A stretch of 64,000 nt of DNA from Enterococcus sp. HY326 (GCF_026157065.1 NZ_JANLGQ010000001.1:496001-560000); one strand, 5' to 3'. Numbered from the stretch's first letter, positions 18,710 through 28,970 are shown. The notes: generated from the sequence alone by a model not told the origin. Translations and numbers: made by a program.

Positions 18710-19822
18710 TCAATTTCTTTCTTTAAAAATGAAATTGATTTTCTGCATCTCCTTGATTCGTTGCTCCATCAAAGAATCACTATAAGTATCCAAAGTTAAT
18801 TTAATCGATTGATGGCCCAAAATTTTACTCAAGCTAGCAATATCCATCCCTTGCTCCAAGCATCTAGTCGCAAACGTATGCCTCAACACATGAAAATGAA
18901 TATCTGAAAAATCAGTTTCGGCAATCAAATTTTTAAAACGCAGGCCGATAATTCGCGGTTCTGCAATCCCATTAACTGTTGACACAACCATCTCATGGTC
19001 TAGCTTTCGATAAGGCAGCAAGTATTCCTTCAAAGTATCCGCCAACGGAACTAAACGTCTTGAATATGTAGTTTTTGGTGAATCGATAATCAATTTTGTT
19101 TTCAATTTTTCAGATGTGTCATTTTTTATCCGAATTACAGTTTTGTCCACTTTAATCATCTGTTCGGAAAAATCGATGTCCTCCCACTTCAACCCACTGA
19201 TTTCGCCAATTCTTAGACCAGTATATAAAGAAATCATAATCGGTAAACCATGACGACTATTTCTTGCCAACTTTTCTAACTCCTGCTGTTGGGCTAAGCT
19301 CAACGCCGAAATATTACGTTTTTCTTGTTTAGGTAAAACGACTTTATTGGCAATTTCTTGATGGAGATAGTCCCGCTTAACAGCTTCCTTTAAAGATTGT
19401 TTGACCAAGCTGAAAATCAATTGAATACTACTGCCACTCAGTCCTTTATCAGACAAGCCGTTGACAAAATTTTGCAAGACAAATTCATCCAACTCAACAA
19501 AAGAAATATGACCCAGCACAGGTAAAATATGGACTTGTGCAATTCGTGTATAGCTGGAATCAGTTGAATTTTTTATGCGCTTTTTTAATAACGGATAAAA
19601 TTCATTCGAAAACCAGTCTCCATAAGTTCTTTTGTGAAACGGTGTTTTCTTCTTGGTAAATGCGTTGACCTTCAACATCAACAAACTATCCTTGACTTCA
19701 TCATATTTTTTCCCATAGACGTAACCGTATACGATTTTATTTTCAGCAGTCCGACCTTTAATGTAGCGCCCTTCCCACCGGCCATCTTTTCTTTTGTAAA
19801 TATTTTCTCCACGCTTTACCAT
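18710..19822 (-). CDS. Tyrosine recombinase/integrase (orphan)
   Basis: 370-aa phage/ICE-type integrase. The N-terminal AP2-like arm-binding segment (RKDGRWEGRYIKGRT) is followed by a SAM-like core-binding domain (~60-155) and a catalytic domain. Catalytic residues visible: Arg in YTGLRIGEISGLKW, HVLRHTFATR (HxxR), LGHQSIKLTLDTYSD (second His, nucleophile Tyr). It appears intact. No excisionase, relaxase or phage genes lie around it, only AT-rich non-coding DNA and the IS30 scrap. It is therefore probably the last gene of a decayed integrated element. Confidence 0.9.
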   Translation of the reverse strand: MVKRGENIYKRKDGRWEGRYIKGRTAENKIVYGYVYGKKYDEVKDSLLMLKVNAFTKKKTPFHKRTYGDWFSNEFYPLLKKRIKNSTDSSYTRIAQVHILPVLGHISFVELDEFVLQNFVNGLSDKGLSGSSIQLIFSLVKQSLKEAVKRDYLHQEIANKVVLPKQEKRNISALSLAQQQELEKLARNSRHGLPIMISLYTGLRIGEISGLKWEDIDFSEQMIKVDKTVIRIKNDTSEKLKTKLIIDSPKTTYSRRLVPLADTLKEYLLPYRKLDHEMVVSTVNGIAEPRIIGLRFKNLIAETDFSDIHFHVLRHTFATRCLEQGMDIASLSKILGHQSIKLTLDTYSDSLMEQRIKEMQKINFIFKERN

Positions 19823-20671
19823 AATAATTTCCCTTTCTTTCTTGACGATTCTCTTGACGGCTTAAAGCTATTCTTGTCATTTAATTTCATCATGATATCA
19901 ATAGAATCCTATACATAATAACAAATTTTACGCAACAATGTTCAATAAAAATCGAAAAAAAAGGTAATTTAATCAATTGACAAAAAACATCATACTTCCA
20001 ATAAATCAAAAAAAATTATTCAAAAATCACAATAATTTACACGAAATAAGATTGACAATAAATTTAATTACATTTAGAATTAAATTAACGGAATTAGAAA
20101 TGGAATATTTTATTATATTTCCTATAATACATAGTTATAAGAAGTATTTTATAACTATTGAAATTAAATTTTATTCATACAATATCAAAAAAAAATTATT
20201 TTATATCCAATAAAATTTATTCTTGTCATTATCTTCTCTTGGTTTCCCTTCAAAGTTTTATCGTAAATTAGTAGTCATACAATCACTGTTTGCGGTCAAT
20301 TCTAATTTTTTTACATAAAAAAATTTCAAAAATTATTTGCCTTTATTACCAGAAGTTTGCTACATCTAAAGGGTAATCCTTCTTTTAAACCTTTCACCTT
20401 TTGCCAAAAAACCTGCTATAAATTGGTTATCCTCGGTTGTTCTTTCAAGCTGTCTTTGTTAAGAATTTTTTCGCTTGTTTTATTTTGCGTTGTCTCATAT
20501 GCTTGCTTAAGATTTATCGACTAAGGATTTAGGAGTGAATTTCTGAGCAGTTACTGATGGATTTATCGTAAAATCTCTTCCTTATATTTATTATACAGGC
20601 GCTTGTTTCTTTAATAAACAGCACAAAAAAACCGTGGAAATCAATAGGGATATCCACGGTTTTCTATATTT
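19823..20671. other. AT-rich non-coding stretch behind the integrase
   Basis: About 850 bp, extremely AT-rich at 19900-20220. The only open frames are low-complexity Lys/Ile/Asn-rich shadows without an RBS. No att repeat could be paired by eye. It ends with the terminator of the downstream alcohol dehydrogenase gene. Confidence 0.5.
20622..20663 (-). terminator. Terminator of the alcohol dehydrogenase gene
   Basis: AAAACCGTGGA (20627-20637) pairs with TCCACGGTTTT (20653-20663), 15-nt loop. T run on the minus strand, just downstream of the stop at 20672. Confidence 0.85.
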
Positions 20672-21850
20672 TTACAAATAGCTAGATGGTGTTAGGCAAT
20701 CTTCGTAAATCGCTTGTACATCAGCTGCTGTCAGCGGCACATAAGCATTCTTTTCAATGCTGCTATGATTTACAGCCCCTTGAGCCATCTCGGAAAATTT
20801 TTCTTCATTAATGCCAACCTCAGGTAAAGTCATCGGAATCCCGCAAGCAACAAAGTAATCATATAATTTTTGAATGCCTTCAAGAGCTGCTAGGTGATCA
20901 ACACTTTCCTGAACATTCCAAACATTGCGGGCAAATTGTGCAAATTTCCCTTCCGTATCAGCATTTAAAGTAAACTTCATCCAGCGAGGCGTCAAAATCG
21001 CTAACCCAACACCGTGGGTAATATCATAATAGGCACTCAATTCGTGCTCCATTGGATGGCAAGACCAAGTGCCACCTTTACCGTTACCAGTCAAACCATT
21101 TAAAGCCCAAGTGCTGGCCCACATTAGATTTGCTCTGGCATCATAATCATCGGGTGTTTCTAGGGCAATTGGGCAATTCTTAATTACAGCCCGCATCAAA
21201 CCCTCAGCAGTGAAGTCTTGTACATCTGCACCAGTAGTTTCACTAAAATAATTTTCAATCAGGTGACTCATAATATCTGCAGAACCTGCCGCCGTTTGAT
21301 ATTTAGAAACTGAAAACGTCAAACTTGGATCTAAGAAGGAGGCTTTCGGCAAAAAATTCCAGCCGTGGACGCCTAATTTTTCATTGGTAGTCATATTGGA
21401 AATGACCGCCCCACGATTCATTTCACTACCAGTTGCTGCTAAGGTCAAAATATCCACTAAAGGAATTGTCTTTCCTTTGTAATTACGAGCTTTAACAAAG
21501 TCCCAAGTCTCTAAGTCAGAAAGTGCCGCACCTGAAATAACCTTGGCGCAGTCGATGGTTGAGCCACCTCCGACAGCTAAAATGACATCAATATCATGTT
21601 CTTGACATAATTTTGCGCCTTTAGCGACAGTTTCCACCCGGGGATTAGGCTCAACTCCGGCCAATTCTGTGACGGTAAATTCCTTTAGGACAGTTTGCAG
21701 TTTGTCATAAAGACCATTTTTTTTAATACTGCCACCACCATATACTAGTAAAACATTCTTGCCAAATTGACTTAAAACTTCTGGCAGCTCGTCTAAACGA
21801 TCTTTGCCAAAACGGACATCGGTTGCTACATCAAAACGAAAATTATTCAT
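20672..21850 (-). CDS. Iron-containing alcohol (butanol-type) dehydrogenase
   Basis: 392-aa group III metal-dependent alcohol dehydrogenase, NAD(P)H-linked. Visible: LLVYGGGSIKKNG, the dinucleotide motif AVGGGSTIDCAKVI, and metal-ligand regions HLIENYF and CHPMEHELSAYYDITHGVGLAIL. Closest in type to YugJ/BdhA. The frame opens at 21913, but GGAGG about 9 nt before ATG 21850 and the family start NNFRFDVATDVRFG decide. It follows deoD by 79 bp at the distal end of the nucleoside gene run. It may reduce acetaldehyde from deoxyribose-phosphate cleavage (inference). Confidence 0.9.
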   Translation of the reverse strand: MNNFRFDVATDVRFGKDRLDELPEVLSQFGKNVLLVYGGGSIKKNGLYDKLQTVLKEFTVTELAGVEPNPRVETVAKGAKLCQEHDIDVILAVGGGSTIDCAKVISGAALSDLETWDFVKARNYKGKTIPLVDILTLAATGSEMNRGAVISNMTTNEKLGVHGWNFLPKASFLDPSLTFSVSKYQTAAGSADIMSHLIENYFSETTGADVQDFTAEGLMRAVIKNCPIALETPDDYDARANLMWASTWALNGLTGNGKGGTWSCHPMEHELSAYYDITHGVGLAILTPRWMKFTLNADTEGKFAQFARNVWNVQESVDHLAALEGIQKLYDYFVACGIPMTLPEVGINEEKFSEMAQGAVNHSSIEKNAYVPLTAADVQAIYEDCLTPSSYL

Positions 21851-21929
21851 CTTTGCATTCCTCCATTTCCATTTAATGATAACGAAAAAACAGACAGTTG
21901 AAAAGCATTTCAACTGTCTATCTCCATAT

Positions 21930-22634
21930 TTAACTAATCGCTACTTCTAAACCGACTTCAATCATTTCATTGAAGGTCATTTGCCGTTCTTCGGCTGTGG
22001 TTTCTTCGCCGGTGATGATGTGATCTGAAACGGTCATGATACCTAATGTTTCTACATTGAATTTTGCACCAAGGTAATACAAGGCGGCCGCTTCCATTTC
22101 AACACCTAAAACACCTAATTCAGCGAGTTGCATGGTTTCTGTCATATCATCTTTGTAGAAGGTGTCTTCTGAAAGCACATTGCCGACATGAATGTTAAAA
22201 CCTTTTGCTTTAGCGACTTCATAGGCCTTCATCAATAAATTGAAATCAGCAATCGGTGGGAAATGGAACATTTGGAAATTTTTTTCAATCATGGAAGAAC
22301 TAGTGGCAGCTGCCTGTGCCAAAATCAAGTCCCTCACATGGACATCTTTTTGCAGCCCACCGCAAGTACCAACACGAATAAGTCGTTTAACCCCGTATGA
22401 ATTGATCAGCTCATGGGCATAGATGGTCGCAGATGGCATCCCCATGCCGGTTCCTTGAACGGAAACCCGCTCACCTTTATAAGTTCCGGTATAGCCTAAC
22501 ATGCCCCGCACATTATTGTATAAAACTGGCTCAGTTAAAAAAGTCTCCGCAATATATTTGGCCCGCAATGGATCACCGGGCAGTAAAATTTTATCAGCAA
22601 TTTCGCCTGCTTTGGCTTCAATATGAACGCTCAT
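21930..22634 (-). CDS. deoD: Purine-nucleoside phosphorylase, DeoD type
   Basis: 234-aa hexameric-type phosphorylase: purine (deoxy)nucleoside + Pi <-> base + (deoxy)ribose-1-P. Motifs [14 protein letters not shown] (phosphate site), [22 protein letters not shown] and the specificity segment [17 protein letters not shown] in [11 protein letters not shown] carries the catalytic Asp of this class (Asp204 in E. coli). AAGGAG lies 10 nt before ATG. It is 22 bp after punA, so the two phosphorylases are co-transcribed. Confidence 0.97.
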   Translation of the reverse strand: MSVHIEAKAGEIADKILLPGDPLRAKYIAETFLTEPVLYNNVRGMLGYTGTYKGERVSVQGTGMGMPSATIYAHELINSYGVKRLIRVGTCGGLQKDVHVRDLILAQAAATSSSMIEKNFQMFHFPPIADFNLLMKAYEVAKAKGFNIHVGNVLSEDTFYKDDMTETMQLAELGVLGVEMEAAALYYLGAKFNVETLGIMTVSDHIITGEETTAEERQMTFNEMIEVGLEVAIS

Positions 22635-22656
22635 CCACTTGATTCTCCTTAAATTT

Positions 22657-23475
22657 TTATAAGACAGCTAACGTTTCTTTGACTAGTGCTTTAAATTCTT
22701 CTTTTACTCGTTCAGTCGTTTCCACTACTTCTGCATGATTCAAGTTTGCCTGCATCCCCGCTGCCAAATTGGTGATGCAAGAAATTCCCAGCACTTTTAA
22801 CCCAGCATGAACTGCCACTATCACTTCAGGGACTGTTGACATGCCGACTGCATCGCCACCAATTGTGCGAACAAAACGGATTTCTGCTGGTGTTTCATAG
22901 GTTGGGCCAGAAAAGCCGACATAAACGCCTTCTTTAATATGCAAATTGCGGGCTTCTGCCACTTCCTTAGCTTTCATGCGGTATTCATGATTGTAGGCTT
23001 GGCTCATGTCAGGGAAGCGAGGTCCTAAGTTCTCATCGTTCGGTCCAATCAGCGGATTGTTGCCCATGTAATTAATATGGTCAGTGATTAACATTAAATC
23101 CCCTGGCGCAAAGTTTTGATTGACGCCACCACAAGCATTGGTGACTACCATCGAATGAGCCCCTAATTCCTTCATGACCCGTACTGGATACGTGACAGTC
23201 TGCATTGAATGGCCTTCATAATAATGAAAACGCCCCTGCATCGCTAAAACGAACTTGCCAGATAGTTTTCCGTACACTAATTGGCCTGCATGACCGACTA
23301 CCGTTGAGATTGGAAAATGTGGAATTTCCTCATAGGGAATTACGATGGCATCTTCAATCTCCTCAGCCAGTTCACCTAACCCTGAACCTAGAATTAAGCC
23401 GAAGTCCACCTCGCCAACACCTAGATGGCGAATAAACGCTGCTGTTTCCTGCAATTTTTTTTGTATGTTTTCCAT
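22657..23475 (-). CDS. punA: Purine nucleoside phosphorylase (trimeric, inosine/guanosine type)
   Basis: 272 aa. Trimeric PNP for inosine, guanosine and deoxy forms. Motifs [12 protein letters not shown] (phosphate-binding Ser), [18 protein letters not shown], the catalytic [12 protein letters not shown] segment, [13 protein letters not shown] and CITNLAAG with the base-binding Asn. It complements DeoD, which takes adenosine. Strong GGGAGGG before the ATG. It has its own predicted promoter in the 233-bp gap after deoB. Confidence 0.97.
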   Translation of the reverse strand: MENIQKKLQETAAFIRHLGVGEVDFGLILGSGLGELAEEIEDAIVIPYEEIPHFPISTVVGHAGQLVYGKLSGKFVLAMQGRFHYYEGHSMQTVTYPVRVMKELGAHSMVVTNACGGVNQNFAPGDLMLITDHINYMGNNPLIGPNDENLGPRFPDMSQAYNHEYRMKAKEVAEARNLHIKEGVYVGFSGPTYETPAEIRFVRTIGGDAVGMSTVPEVIVAVHAGLKVLGISCITNLAAGMQANLNHAEVVETTERVKEEFKALVKETLAVL

Positions 23476-23532
23476 GAATACCCTCCCATTTTTATTTCAA
23501 TCAAACATGGTTGTGGGATAGTTTTGACCAGA

Positions 23533-23561
23533 ATTATATCTAACGGATTTGCAATCAACAA
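23533..23561 (-). promoter_or_regulatory. Predicted promoter of punA-deoD
   Basis: Minus strand: -35 TTGTTG (23561-23556), 17-bp spacer, -10 TATAAT (23538-23533), about 57 bp upstream of the punA ATG. This suggests the purine phosphorylase genes can be expressed apart from the upstream pdp-deoB genes. Confidence 0.6.
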
Positions 23562-23708
23562 AAACTAAAAATGTCTTTCACTAATTAGTAGCATTTACTG
23601 AGTAGCGGCAATCCTTGTACTTTGTCTCAGTGACTGATTACATCGCTAGGACAACGACAAGTTAATTCGGATAATATCTGGAAAAACTATATCACAGCCA
23701 TATTTTTT

Positions 23709-24875
23709 TTATTTTAAATCAGCTAAAAAGCTTTGACCATTTTCGGTTGCTGGTACAGCAAAGTTTTCGGCAATCGTTGCAGAAATATCCGCATAATGGC
23801 CTTGTGGTAAAGCTCCTTGACCCTTGAATTGTTTGCTAAATACTAAAAGAGGCACGTATTCCCGTGTATGGTCAGTCCCCGAGAAGGTTGGATCATTGCC
23901 GTGATCAGCTGTAATCATCAACAAGTCGTCTTCTTCCATTGCGGCAATGATTTCCGGTAGACGCGCATCAAAATCATCAATGGCTTGTCCATAGCCGACA
24001 ACATCCCGACGATGGCCAAATAATGCATCGAAGTCTACTAAGTTGGTGAAGCTTAGCCCAGTGAAGTCTTGGGCCATCACCTTCAATAATTGATCGACAC
24101 CGTCCATATTGCTTTTAGTCCGAACAAATTCTGTAATCCCCTGACCATTGAAAATATCGTTGATTTTACCAACTGCAATAACATCTTTGCCAGCTTCTTT
24201 TAAGGAATCCAAAACAGTATGACCAAAAGGATCAAGCGCATAATCATGGCGATTAGCAGTTCTCGTGAAATTACCGGGCTCGCCAACATAGGGCCGAGCA
24301 ATAATTCGGCCAATCATGTAAGGATCATCCTTCGTAATATCTCTGACATATTGGCAGATGCGATACAATTCTTCTAAAGGAATAATATCTTCATGGGCGG
24401 CAATTTGCAGCACTGGATCAGCTGATGTATAAACGATTAAATCGCCGGTTTTCATTTGGTGTTCGCCGTAATCATCAATCACAGCTGTTCCACTGTATGG
24501 TTTATTACAAACCACTTTGCGGCCGGAAAAATCTTCAATTTGTTTTAGTAATTCATCAGGAAAACCATTAGGGAAAACTCTGAACGGCGTTTTGATATCC
24601 AATCCCATAATTTCCCAGTGGCCAGTCATTGTATCTTTGCCGACTGAAACTTCTTCTAATTTTGTTGCATAGCCTTGATGATCTTTTACATCGGCCACAC
24701 CTTTTAAAGGACGAATCGTGCCTAAGCCTAATTTTTCCATATTGGGAATGGTTAAACCGGCAACTTCTGCGATATGGCCTAAGGTATCTGAGCCGACATC
24801 ACCAAATTTATCGGCATCTGGCGCTTCACCAATACCTACAGAATCCATGACTACTAAATGTACACGTTTAAACAT
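23709..24875 (-). CDS. deoB: Phosphopentomutase
   Basis: 388-aa alkaline-phosphatase-superfamily enzyme converting (deoxy)ribose-1-P to the 5-phosphate. Mn2+-site and catalytic segments: [14 protein letters not shown] (Asp), [11 protein letters not shown] (phosphorylated Thr), [11 protein letters not shown] and [19 protein letters not shown]. Full length. AAGGAAGG precedes the ATG. It bridges nucleoside phosphorolysis (Pdp, PunA, DeoD) and aldolase cleavage (DeoC) or the pentose phosphate pathway. Confidence 0.97.
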   Translation of the reverse strand: MFKRVHLVVMDSVGIGEAPDADKFGDVGSDTLGHIAEVAGLTIPNMEKLGLGTIRPLKGVADVKDHQGYATKLEEVSVGKDTMTGHWEIMGLDIKTPFRVFPNGFPDELLKQIEDFSGRKVVCNKPYSGTAVIDDYGEHQMKTGDLIVYTSADPVLQIAAHEDIIPLEELYRICQYVRDITKDDPYMIGRIIARPYVGEPGNFTRTANRHDYALDPFGHTVLDSLKEAGKDVIAVGKINDIFNGQGITEFVRTKSNMDGVDQLLKVMAQDFTGLSFTNLVDFDALFGHRRDVVGYGQAIDDFDARLPEIIAAMEEDDLLMITADHGNDPTFSGTDHTREYVPLLVFSKQFKGQGALPQGHYADISATIAENFAVPATENGQSFLADLK

Positions 24876-24916
24876 TTGTTTCCTTCCTTTCGCTTTTCAA
24901 AAATTTGTCCCTTTAG

Positions 24917-24964
24917 CCAAATAAAAGGGCGTAACTAAGAAACATGTCCCTTAGTCCCACCCTT
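24917..24964 (-). terminator. Hairpin/terminator between ABC permease and deoB
   Basis: AAGGGCGTAACTAAG (24925-24939) pairs with CTTAGTCCCACCCTT (24950-24964) with small mismatches. The minus strand continues TTTATTT. Probably a partial terminator or attenuator between the transporter genes and deoB. Confidence 0.55.
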
Positions 24965-24977
24965 ATATCATAAACAA

Positions 24978-25931
24978 TTATTTAGATTTAATATAGTTTT
25001 TACCACCGGCTTTAGGGCCTGACGCCTTGCCTAAGAACAAGACCAGAACTAAAATCGTCAAGACGTATGGTGCCGCCTGTAGATACACCGCTGGAATCGA
25101 TGAAATAATTGGTAAATTGGAGCCAGCAATACTGATGTTTTGGGCAAAGCCGAAGAAAATCGCAGCCCCCATTGCCCCGAGAGGATTCCATTTTCCGAAA
25201 ATCATAGCAGCCATCGAGATGAAACCTTGACCGGAAATCGTAGTTGCGGCGAAGCGACCGGCAATTGATTGAGCAAAAATTGCCCCACCCATACCGCCGA
25301 GGAAGCCAGAGATTAACACGCCTGAATAACGCATTGCGTAAACATTAATCCCTAATGTATCAGCTGCCTGCGGATTTTCACCAACAGACCGCAGCCGCAA
25401 ACCAAATTTTGTTTTAAAAATAACAAACCAAGCAATGATTGCCACAAGAATCGCGAAATATGCCGGCAGCGAAGTCGAACGGAAGAAAATATCGCCAATC
25501 ACCGGAATATCACTTAAAACAGGGAAGGTAAAATAGCCAAAACGTTGGCTGATACTATCTGTCTGACCTTTTCCGTATAAAACTTTCACCAAGAATACAG
25601 CTAGCGCAGGGGCCATCAAATTAACCACGGTACCACTAATGATATGATCAGCTCGTAGATTAATTGTCGCCACCGCATGAAGCAGTGAGAATATCATTCC
25701 GATAAAACCACCAAAGAGCATTGCTAGCCACGGTGTCCACGCACCAAAGGAAGAAGCAAATTCAATATTAAAGACAGTTGCACTAAAAGCACCCATTACC
25801 ATGATGCCTTCAAGACCGACATTGACAATCCCGCTGCGCTCAGAGAAGGTTCCGCCCAAGGCCGTCAAAATTAACGGTGTGGCATAAATCAAAGTTTGGG
25901 TAAAAATTGAAGCAATCGTTGAAATATCCAT
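24978..25931 (-). CDS. nupQ: Nucleoside ABC transporter permease (NupQ type)
   Basis: 317-aa BPD_transp_2-family permease with about nine hydrophobic segments. The family segments AALGGTFSERSGIVNVGLEGIMVMG and SVGENPQAADTLGINV are visible. Closest in type to YufQ/NupQ and BmpD of nucleoside importers. Its ATG overlaps the stop codon of the upstream permease (TAATG), indicating coupled translation and a 1:1 heterodimer. It forms an importer with the next two genes and the BMP lipoprotein. Confidence 0.92.
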   Translation of the reverse strand: MDISTIASIFTQTLIYATPLILTALGGTFSERSGIVNVGLEGIMVMGAFSATVFNIEFASSFGAWTPWLAMLFGGFIGMIFSLLHAVATINLRADHIISGTVVNLMAPALAVFLVKVLYGKGQTDSISQRFGYFTFPVLSDIPVIGDIFFRSTSLPAYFAILVAIIAWFVIFKTKFGLRLRSVGENPQAADTLGINVYAMRYSGVLISGFLGGMGGAIFAQSIAGRFAATTISGQGFISMAAMIFGKWNPLGAMGAAIFFGFAQNISIAGSNLPIISSIPAVYLQAAPYVLTILVLVLFLGKASGPKAGGKNYIKSK

Positions 25932-27091
25932 TAGAGGGTCCCTCCTTCTTGACTTTCGTCATCAGGTTTACTTTCAATCTCTGTAACAATTTCGACTTCT
26001 TTTTTATTGCGGCTAGTCTTCGCTAATAAGAAGCGAATCAAATAGCTGATGGCAATAAAGAAGATGATGGAGGCAATGACGACATCCACTAATTCAGTTG
26101 GAATGCCAGCAAATTGCATCCCTTGTCCACCAAGTTTCAAGACACTGAATAAGATTGCCGATAATAAAATACCAATCGAGCTACCGCCGCCTAATAAGGA
26201 AACGGCCATCCCATCAAAACCAATACTTAATGATGCGCTTTGGGTGAAGAAATATTCGTAGGTACCTAAGCCAAGAACAACGCCACCTAAACCAGCTAGT
26301 GCTCCGGAAATCACCATCGATACAACGATTGTTCGTTTGCTGCTCATCCCAGCATATTCAGAGGCAAATGGATTCAACCCAACAGAACGAATCTCATATC
26401 CCAAAGTTGTTTTCTTCATTAAGAACCAGACAACAACTAAAAAGATAAAGGCCAAGAAAATTCCTAAGTTTAAACGAGAACCATTAGTTAACTCAGATAA
26501 CCAGCTGGCTCTTAAAGACCCGTTAGAACCAATTTTTGTTAAAGTCTGGGTCACACCTTTGTTACTCATCAGATTTTCGCCCATAACACTATTAGCTAAA
26601 TAATTACCTGTGTACAAGAAAACATAGTTCAGCATGATGGTCACAATAACTTCACTGGTTCCAAAGAAGGCCCGCAAAAGACCTGGAATAGCTGCTGCTG
26701 CCGCACCTGCTAAAGCACCAACGATTACTGCTAAAGGTAAAATTACTAACCGTGGCAAATCACCAAAGGCTAAGGCAACCCACATACTCGCTACCCAGCC
26801 GCACAGTGCTTGACCAGAAAGCCCGATATTGAAGAAGCCGGCAGAACTGGCCACTGCAAATCCGAGGGCAGTGAAAATCAATGGACCGGCGGAGACAAAA
26901 ATTTCCCCGATACTTTTTGGATTTAAAGCACCTGTACTCTGATCTAAAAAGGCTGTCGAAAACATCGTCTGATAGCCGGCGATTGGATCATAGCCAAAGA
27001 TTGCCATGATAATGGCGCCTAGAATAAAACCTAAGATAACAGATAAAATCGGCACCAGTATATTTCTGATTTTTTCAGCACGATCATTCAT
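25931..27091 (-). CDS. nupP: Nucleoside ABC transporter permease (NupP type)
   Basis: About 386-aa permease of the same family, with membrane segments from ~15 to 360 and a hydrophilic Glu-rich C-terminus (EIVTEIESKPDDESQEGG). Conserved RSVGLNPFASEYAGMSSKR loop. GTG 27100 is possible, but ATG 27091 has AGGTGG at ~6 nt. The start overlaps the ATPase stop by 8 bp. Partner of NupQ. Confidence 0.92.
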   Translation of the reverse strand: MNDRAEKIRNILVPILSVILGFILGAIIMAIFGYDPIAGYQTMFSTAFLDQSTGALNPKSIGEIFVSAGPLIFTALGFAVASSAGFFNIGLSGQALCGWVASMWVALAFGDLPRLVILPLAVIVGALAGAAAAAIPGLLRAFFGTSEVIVTIMLNYVFLYTGNYLANSVMGENLMSNKGVTQTLTKIGSNGSLRASWLSELTNGSRLNLGIFLAFIFLVVVWFLMKKTTLGYEIRSVGLNPFASEYAGMSSKRTIVVSMVISGALAGLGGVVLGLGTYEYFFTQSASLSIGFDGMAVSLLGGGSSIGILLSAILFSVLKLGGQGMQFAGIPTELVDVVIASIIFFIAISYLIRFLLAKTSRNKKEVEIVTEIESKPDDESQEGGTL

Positions 27092-28661
27092 CTGAGCCAC
27101 CTACTTCCACTTTTGCTAATTCTTGGCGGGCTTCTTCTAAAGAGTACCCCGCCATCATCAAGCCTAATTCATTTTCTGAAGTTTCTGAGGCGTTGACAAT
27201 CCCGACGATTTGACCGGCATGGATTACCGCAATCCGATCAGAAACGTTTAAAATTTCATCTAACTCAAAACTAACTAATAATACAGCCTTGTCTTTATTT
27301 CGCTGTTCAATCAAGCGTTTGTGAATGTATTCAATCGCTCCAACATCTAAACCACGAGTTGGTTGAGCGACAATCAAGAGGTCTGGATCACGATCCATTT
27401 CCCGAGCGATAATCGCCTTTTGCTGATTTCCCCCAGACAATGCTTTAGCTGGAACAATTTCGTTAACTGTCCGCACGTCATATTCTTCAATTAATTCTCT
27501 GGCATGCTCATTTAAATTACCGTAATTTAAAATACCATTTTTACTATTTGGTTCTTGGTAATACGTTTGCAGCGCCATATTTTCGGCCAATGTCATCTCT
27601 AAAACTAATCCGTACTTGTGACGGTCTTCAGGTACATGACCGACACCTTCTTCTGTGACTTTACGGGGTTTGAAATTAGTCATGTTTTCCCCTTTGATGG
27701 TCACCGTGCCACTCTCGACTTTTCGTAAGCCGGTAATTGCTTGCACCAATTCTGATTGGCCGTTGCCATCAATTCCTGCAATGCCTAGCACTTCGCCAGC
27801 TCTTACCTCAAGACTGAGATTTTTAACCGCTTCTAAGCCACGATTTTCCTTAACTGTCAGACCCTCAACCGCTAAGACAACTTCTTTTGGTTTAGCTGGT
27901 TGTTTTTCTGTCTTAAAGGAAACGCTGCGGCCCACCATCATGTCCGCTAATTGTTGAGAAGAAACATCCTTGACATTCACAGTCTCAATACTTTTTCCAC
28001 GGCGGATAACAGTACAACGGTCTGCTACTTTTTTGATTTCATCCAACTTATGGGTAATTAAAATAATCGATTTGCCCTCTTTAATCAAGCCGTGCATAAT
28101 CTCAATTAATTCATCAATTTCCTGCGGTGTCAAAACAGCAGTCGGTTCATCAAAAATTAGAATATCTGCTCCTCGATATAGTGTTTTTAAGATTTCTACC
28201 CGTTGCTGCATCCCCACCGAAATATCTCTAACATAGGCTTTAGGGTCAACAGCCAAATTATAATGCTCTGATACTTTTTCAATCTCAGCAATGGCGGATT
28301 TTTGGTTTAAAACCCCAACTTTGGTAGGCTCACTGCCCAGAATAATATTTTCTGCAACAGTAAAAGCGTCAACCAACATAAAGTGCTGATGGACCATCCC
28401 GATACCTAGACGATTGGCTGCGGTCGGACCGTTAATGACAACCTTTTGACCATTCAAAAGAATATCGCCAGAAGTTGGTTCCAACAAGCCGGATAAAATA
28501 TTCATCAGCGTTGACTTACCCGCACCATTTTCCCCTAGCAAAGCATGAATTTCGCCTTTTTTTACCTGAAGATTGATGTTGTCATTGGCTTTGAACTCGC
28601 CAAAAGCCTTTGTGATGTGGCGCATTTCAATCACATAGTTTTCTTGAGGCAATTTTTTCAC
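27084..28661 (-). CDS. nupO: Nucleoside ABC transporter ATPase (NupO type, duplicated NBD)
   Basis: About 525-aa protein with two nucleotide-binding domains, as in sugar/nucleoside (CUT2-like) importers. The first NBD has GENGAGKST, SVGMQQRVEI and ILIFDEPTAVL. The second has degenerate GIDGNGQSE, LSGGNQQKAII and LIVAQPTRGLDVGA. The start is uncertain: GTG 28661 abuts AGGA, while TTG 28652 has about 10 nt spacing; neither changes the domains. Separated from the BMP gene by 309 bp containing two hairpins. Confidence 0.92.
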   Translation of the reverse strand: MKKLPQENYVIEMRHITKAFGEFKANDNINLQVKKGEIHALLGENGAGKSTLMNILSGLLEPTSGDILLNGQKVVINGPTAANRLGIGMVHQHFMLVDAFTVAENIILGSEPTKVGVLNQKSAIAEIEKVSEHYNLAVDPKAYVRDISVGMQQRVEILKTLYRGADILIFDEPTAVLTPQEIDELIEIMHGLIKEGKSIILITHKLDEIKKVADRCTVIRRGKSIETVNVKDVSSQQLADMMVGRSVSFKTEKQPAKPKEVVLAVEGLTVKENRGLEAVKNLSLEVRAGEVLGIAGIDGNGQSELVQAITGLRKVESGTVTIKGENMTNFKPRKVTEEGVGHVPEDRHKYGLVLEMTLAENMALQTYYQEPNSKNGILNYGNLNEHARELIEEYDVRTVNEIVPAKALSGGNQQKAIIAREMDRDPDLLIVAQPTRGLDVGAIEYIHKRLIEQRNKDKAVLLVSFELDEILNVSDRIAVIHAGQIVGIVNASETSENELGLMMAGYSLEEARQELAKVEVGGSDE

Positions 28662-28752
28662 TTCCTAACAGTTTTTTTCCCGAGAAACAAACAATAATTT
28701 TAGGTCTTCATAAAAATAATAATTGCAAAAGGACCCGCTAAGGAATTTACCC

Positions 28753-28792
28753 TTACCAAAAAAGATTTAACTAAGTAAATCTTCTTTGGTAA
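28753..28792 (-). repeat. Inverted repeat, likely mRNA hairpin
   Basis: 17-bp arms, TTACCAAAAAAGATTTA (28753-28769) and TAAATCTTCTTTGGTAA (28776-28792), one mismatch and a 6-nt loop. No T run follows, so RNA processing or stabilisation is more likely than termination. Confidence 0.65.
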
Positions 28793-28867
28793 AGAAGGCT
28801 GTAACTTCTCTCTCCTTCAAAAATAAAGACTCTACCGAAAGGTATCAGCGATTAACTTAATACTAAA

Positions 28868-28904
28868 TTGTTGCTGCGAATCTGTTTGTGAATCGCAGCA
28901 ACAA
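28868..28904 (-). terminator. Terminator-like hairpin after the BMP gene
   Basis: Perfect 12-bp arms TTGTTGCTGCGA (28868-28879) and TCGCAGCAACAA (28893-28904), 66 bp after the BMP stop. The minus strand continues AATTTAG with only a weak T tract, so leaky termination is expected. Confidence 0.6.
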
Positions 28905-28970
28905 CAATATCCTTCGAGCCGTTTCTTCAAAAAACGGAAATTACAACCTCTTTTTTGTTAAACGTAAAAA

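Larger units (their letters stand above)
28662..28970 (-). other. Structured spacer between BMP and ATPase genes
   Basis: 309 bp with two strong inverted repeats (28753-28792 and 28868-28904) and no gene. Such spacers in binding-protein transporters usually lower expression of the ATPase/permease genes relative to the binding protein (family knowledge). Confidence 0.6.

Noticed and set aside
19977-20213. 78-aa plus-strand open frame behind the integrase
   Set aside because: Starts with TTG without an RBS in extremely AT-rich DNA. Composition is dominated by Lys/Ile/Asn/Phe, as expected by chance.
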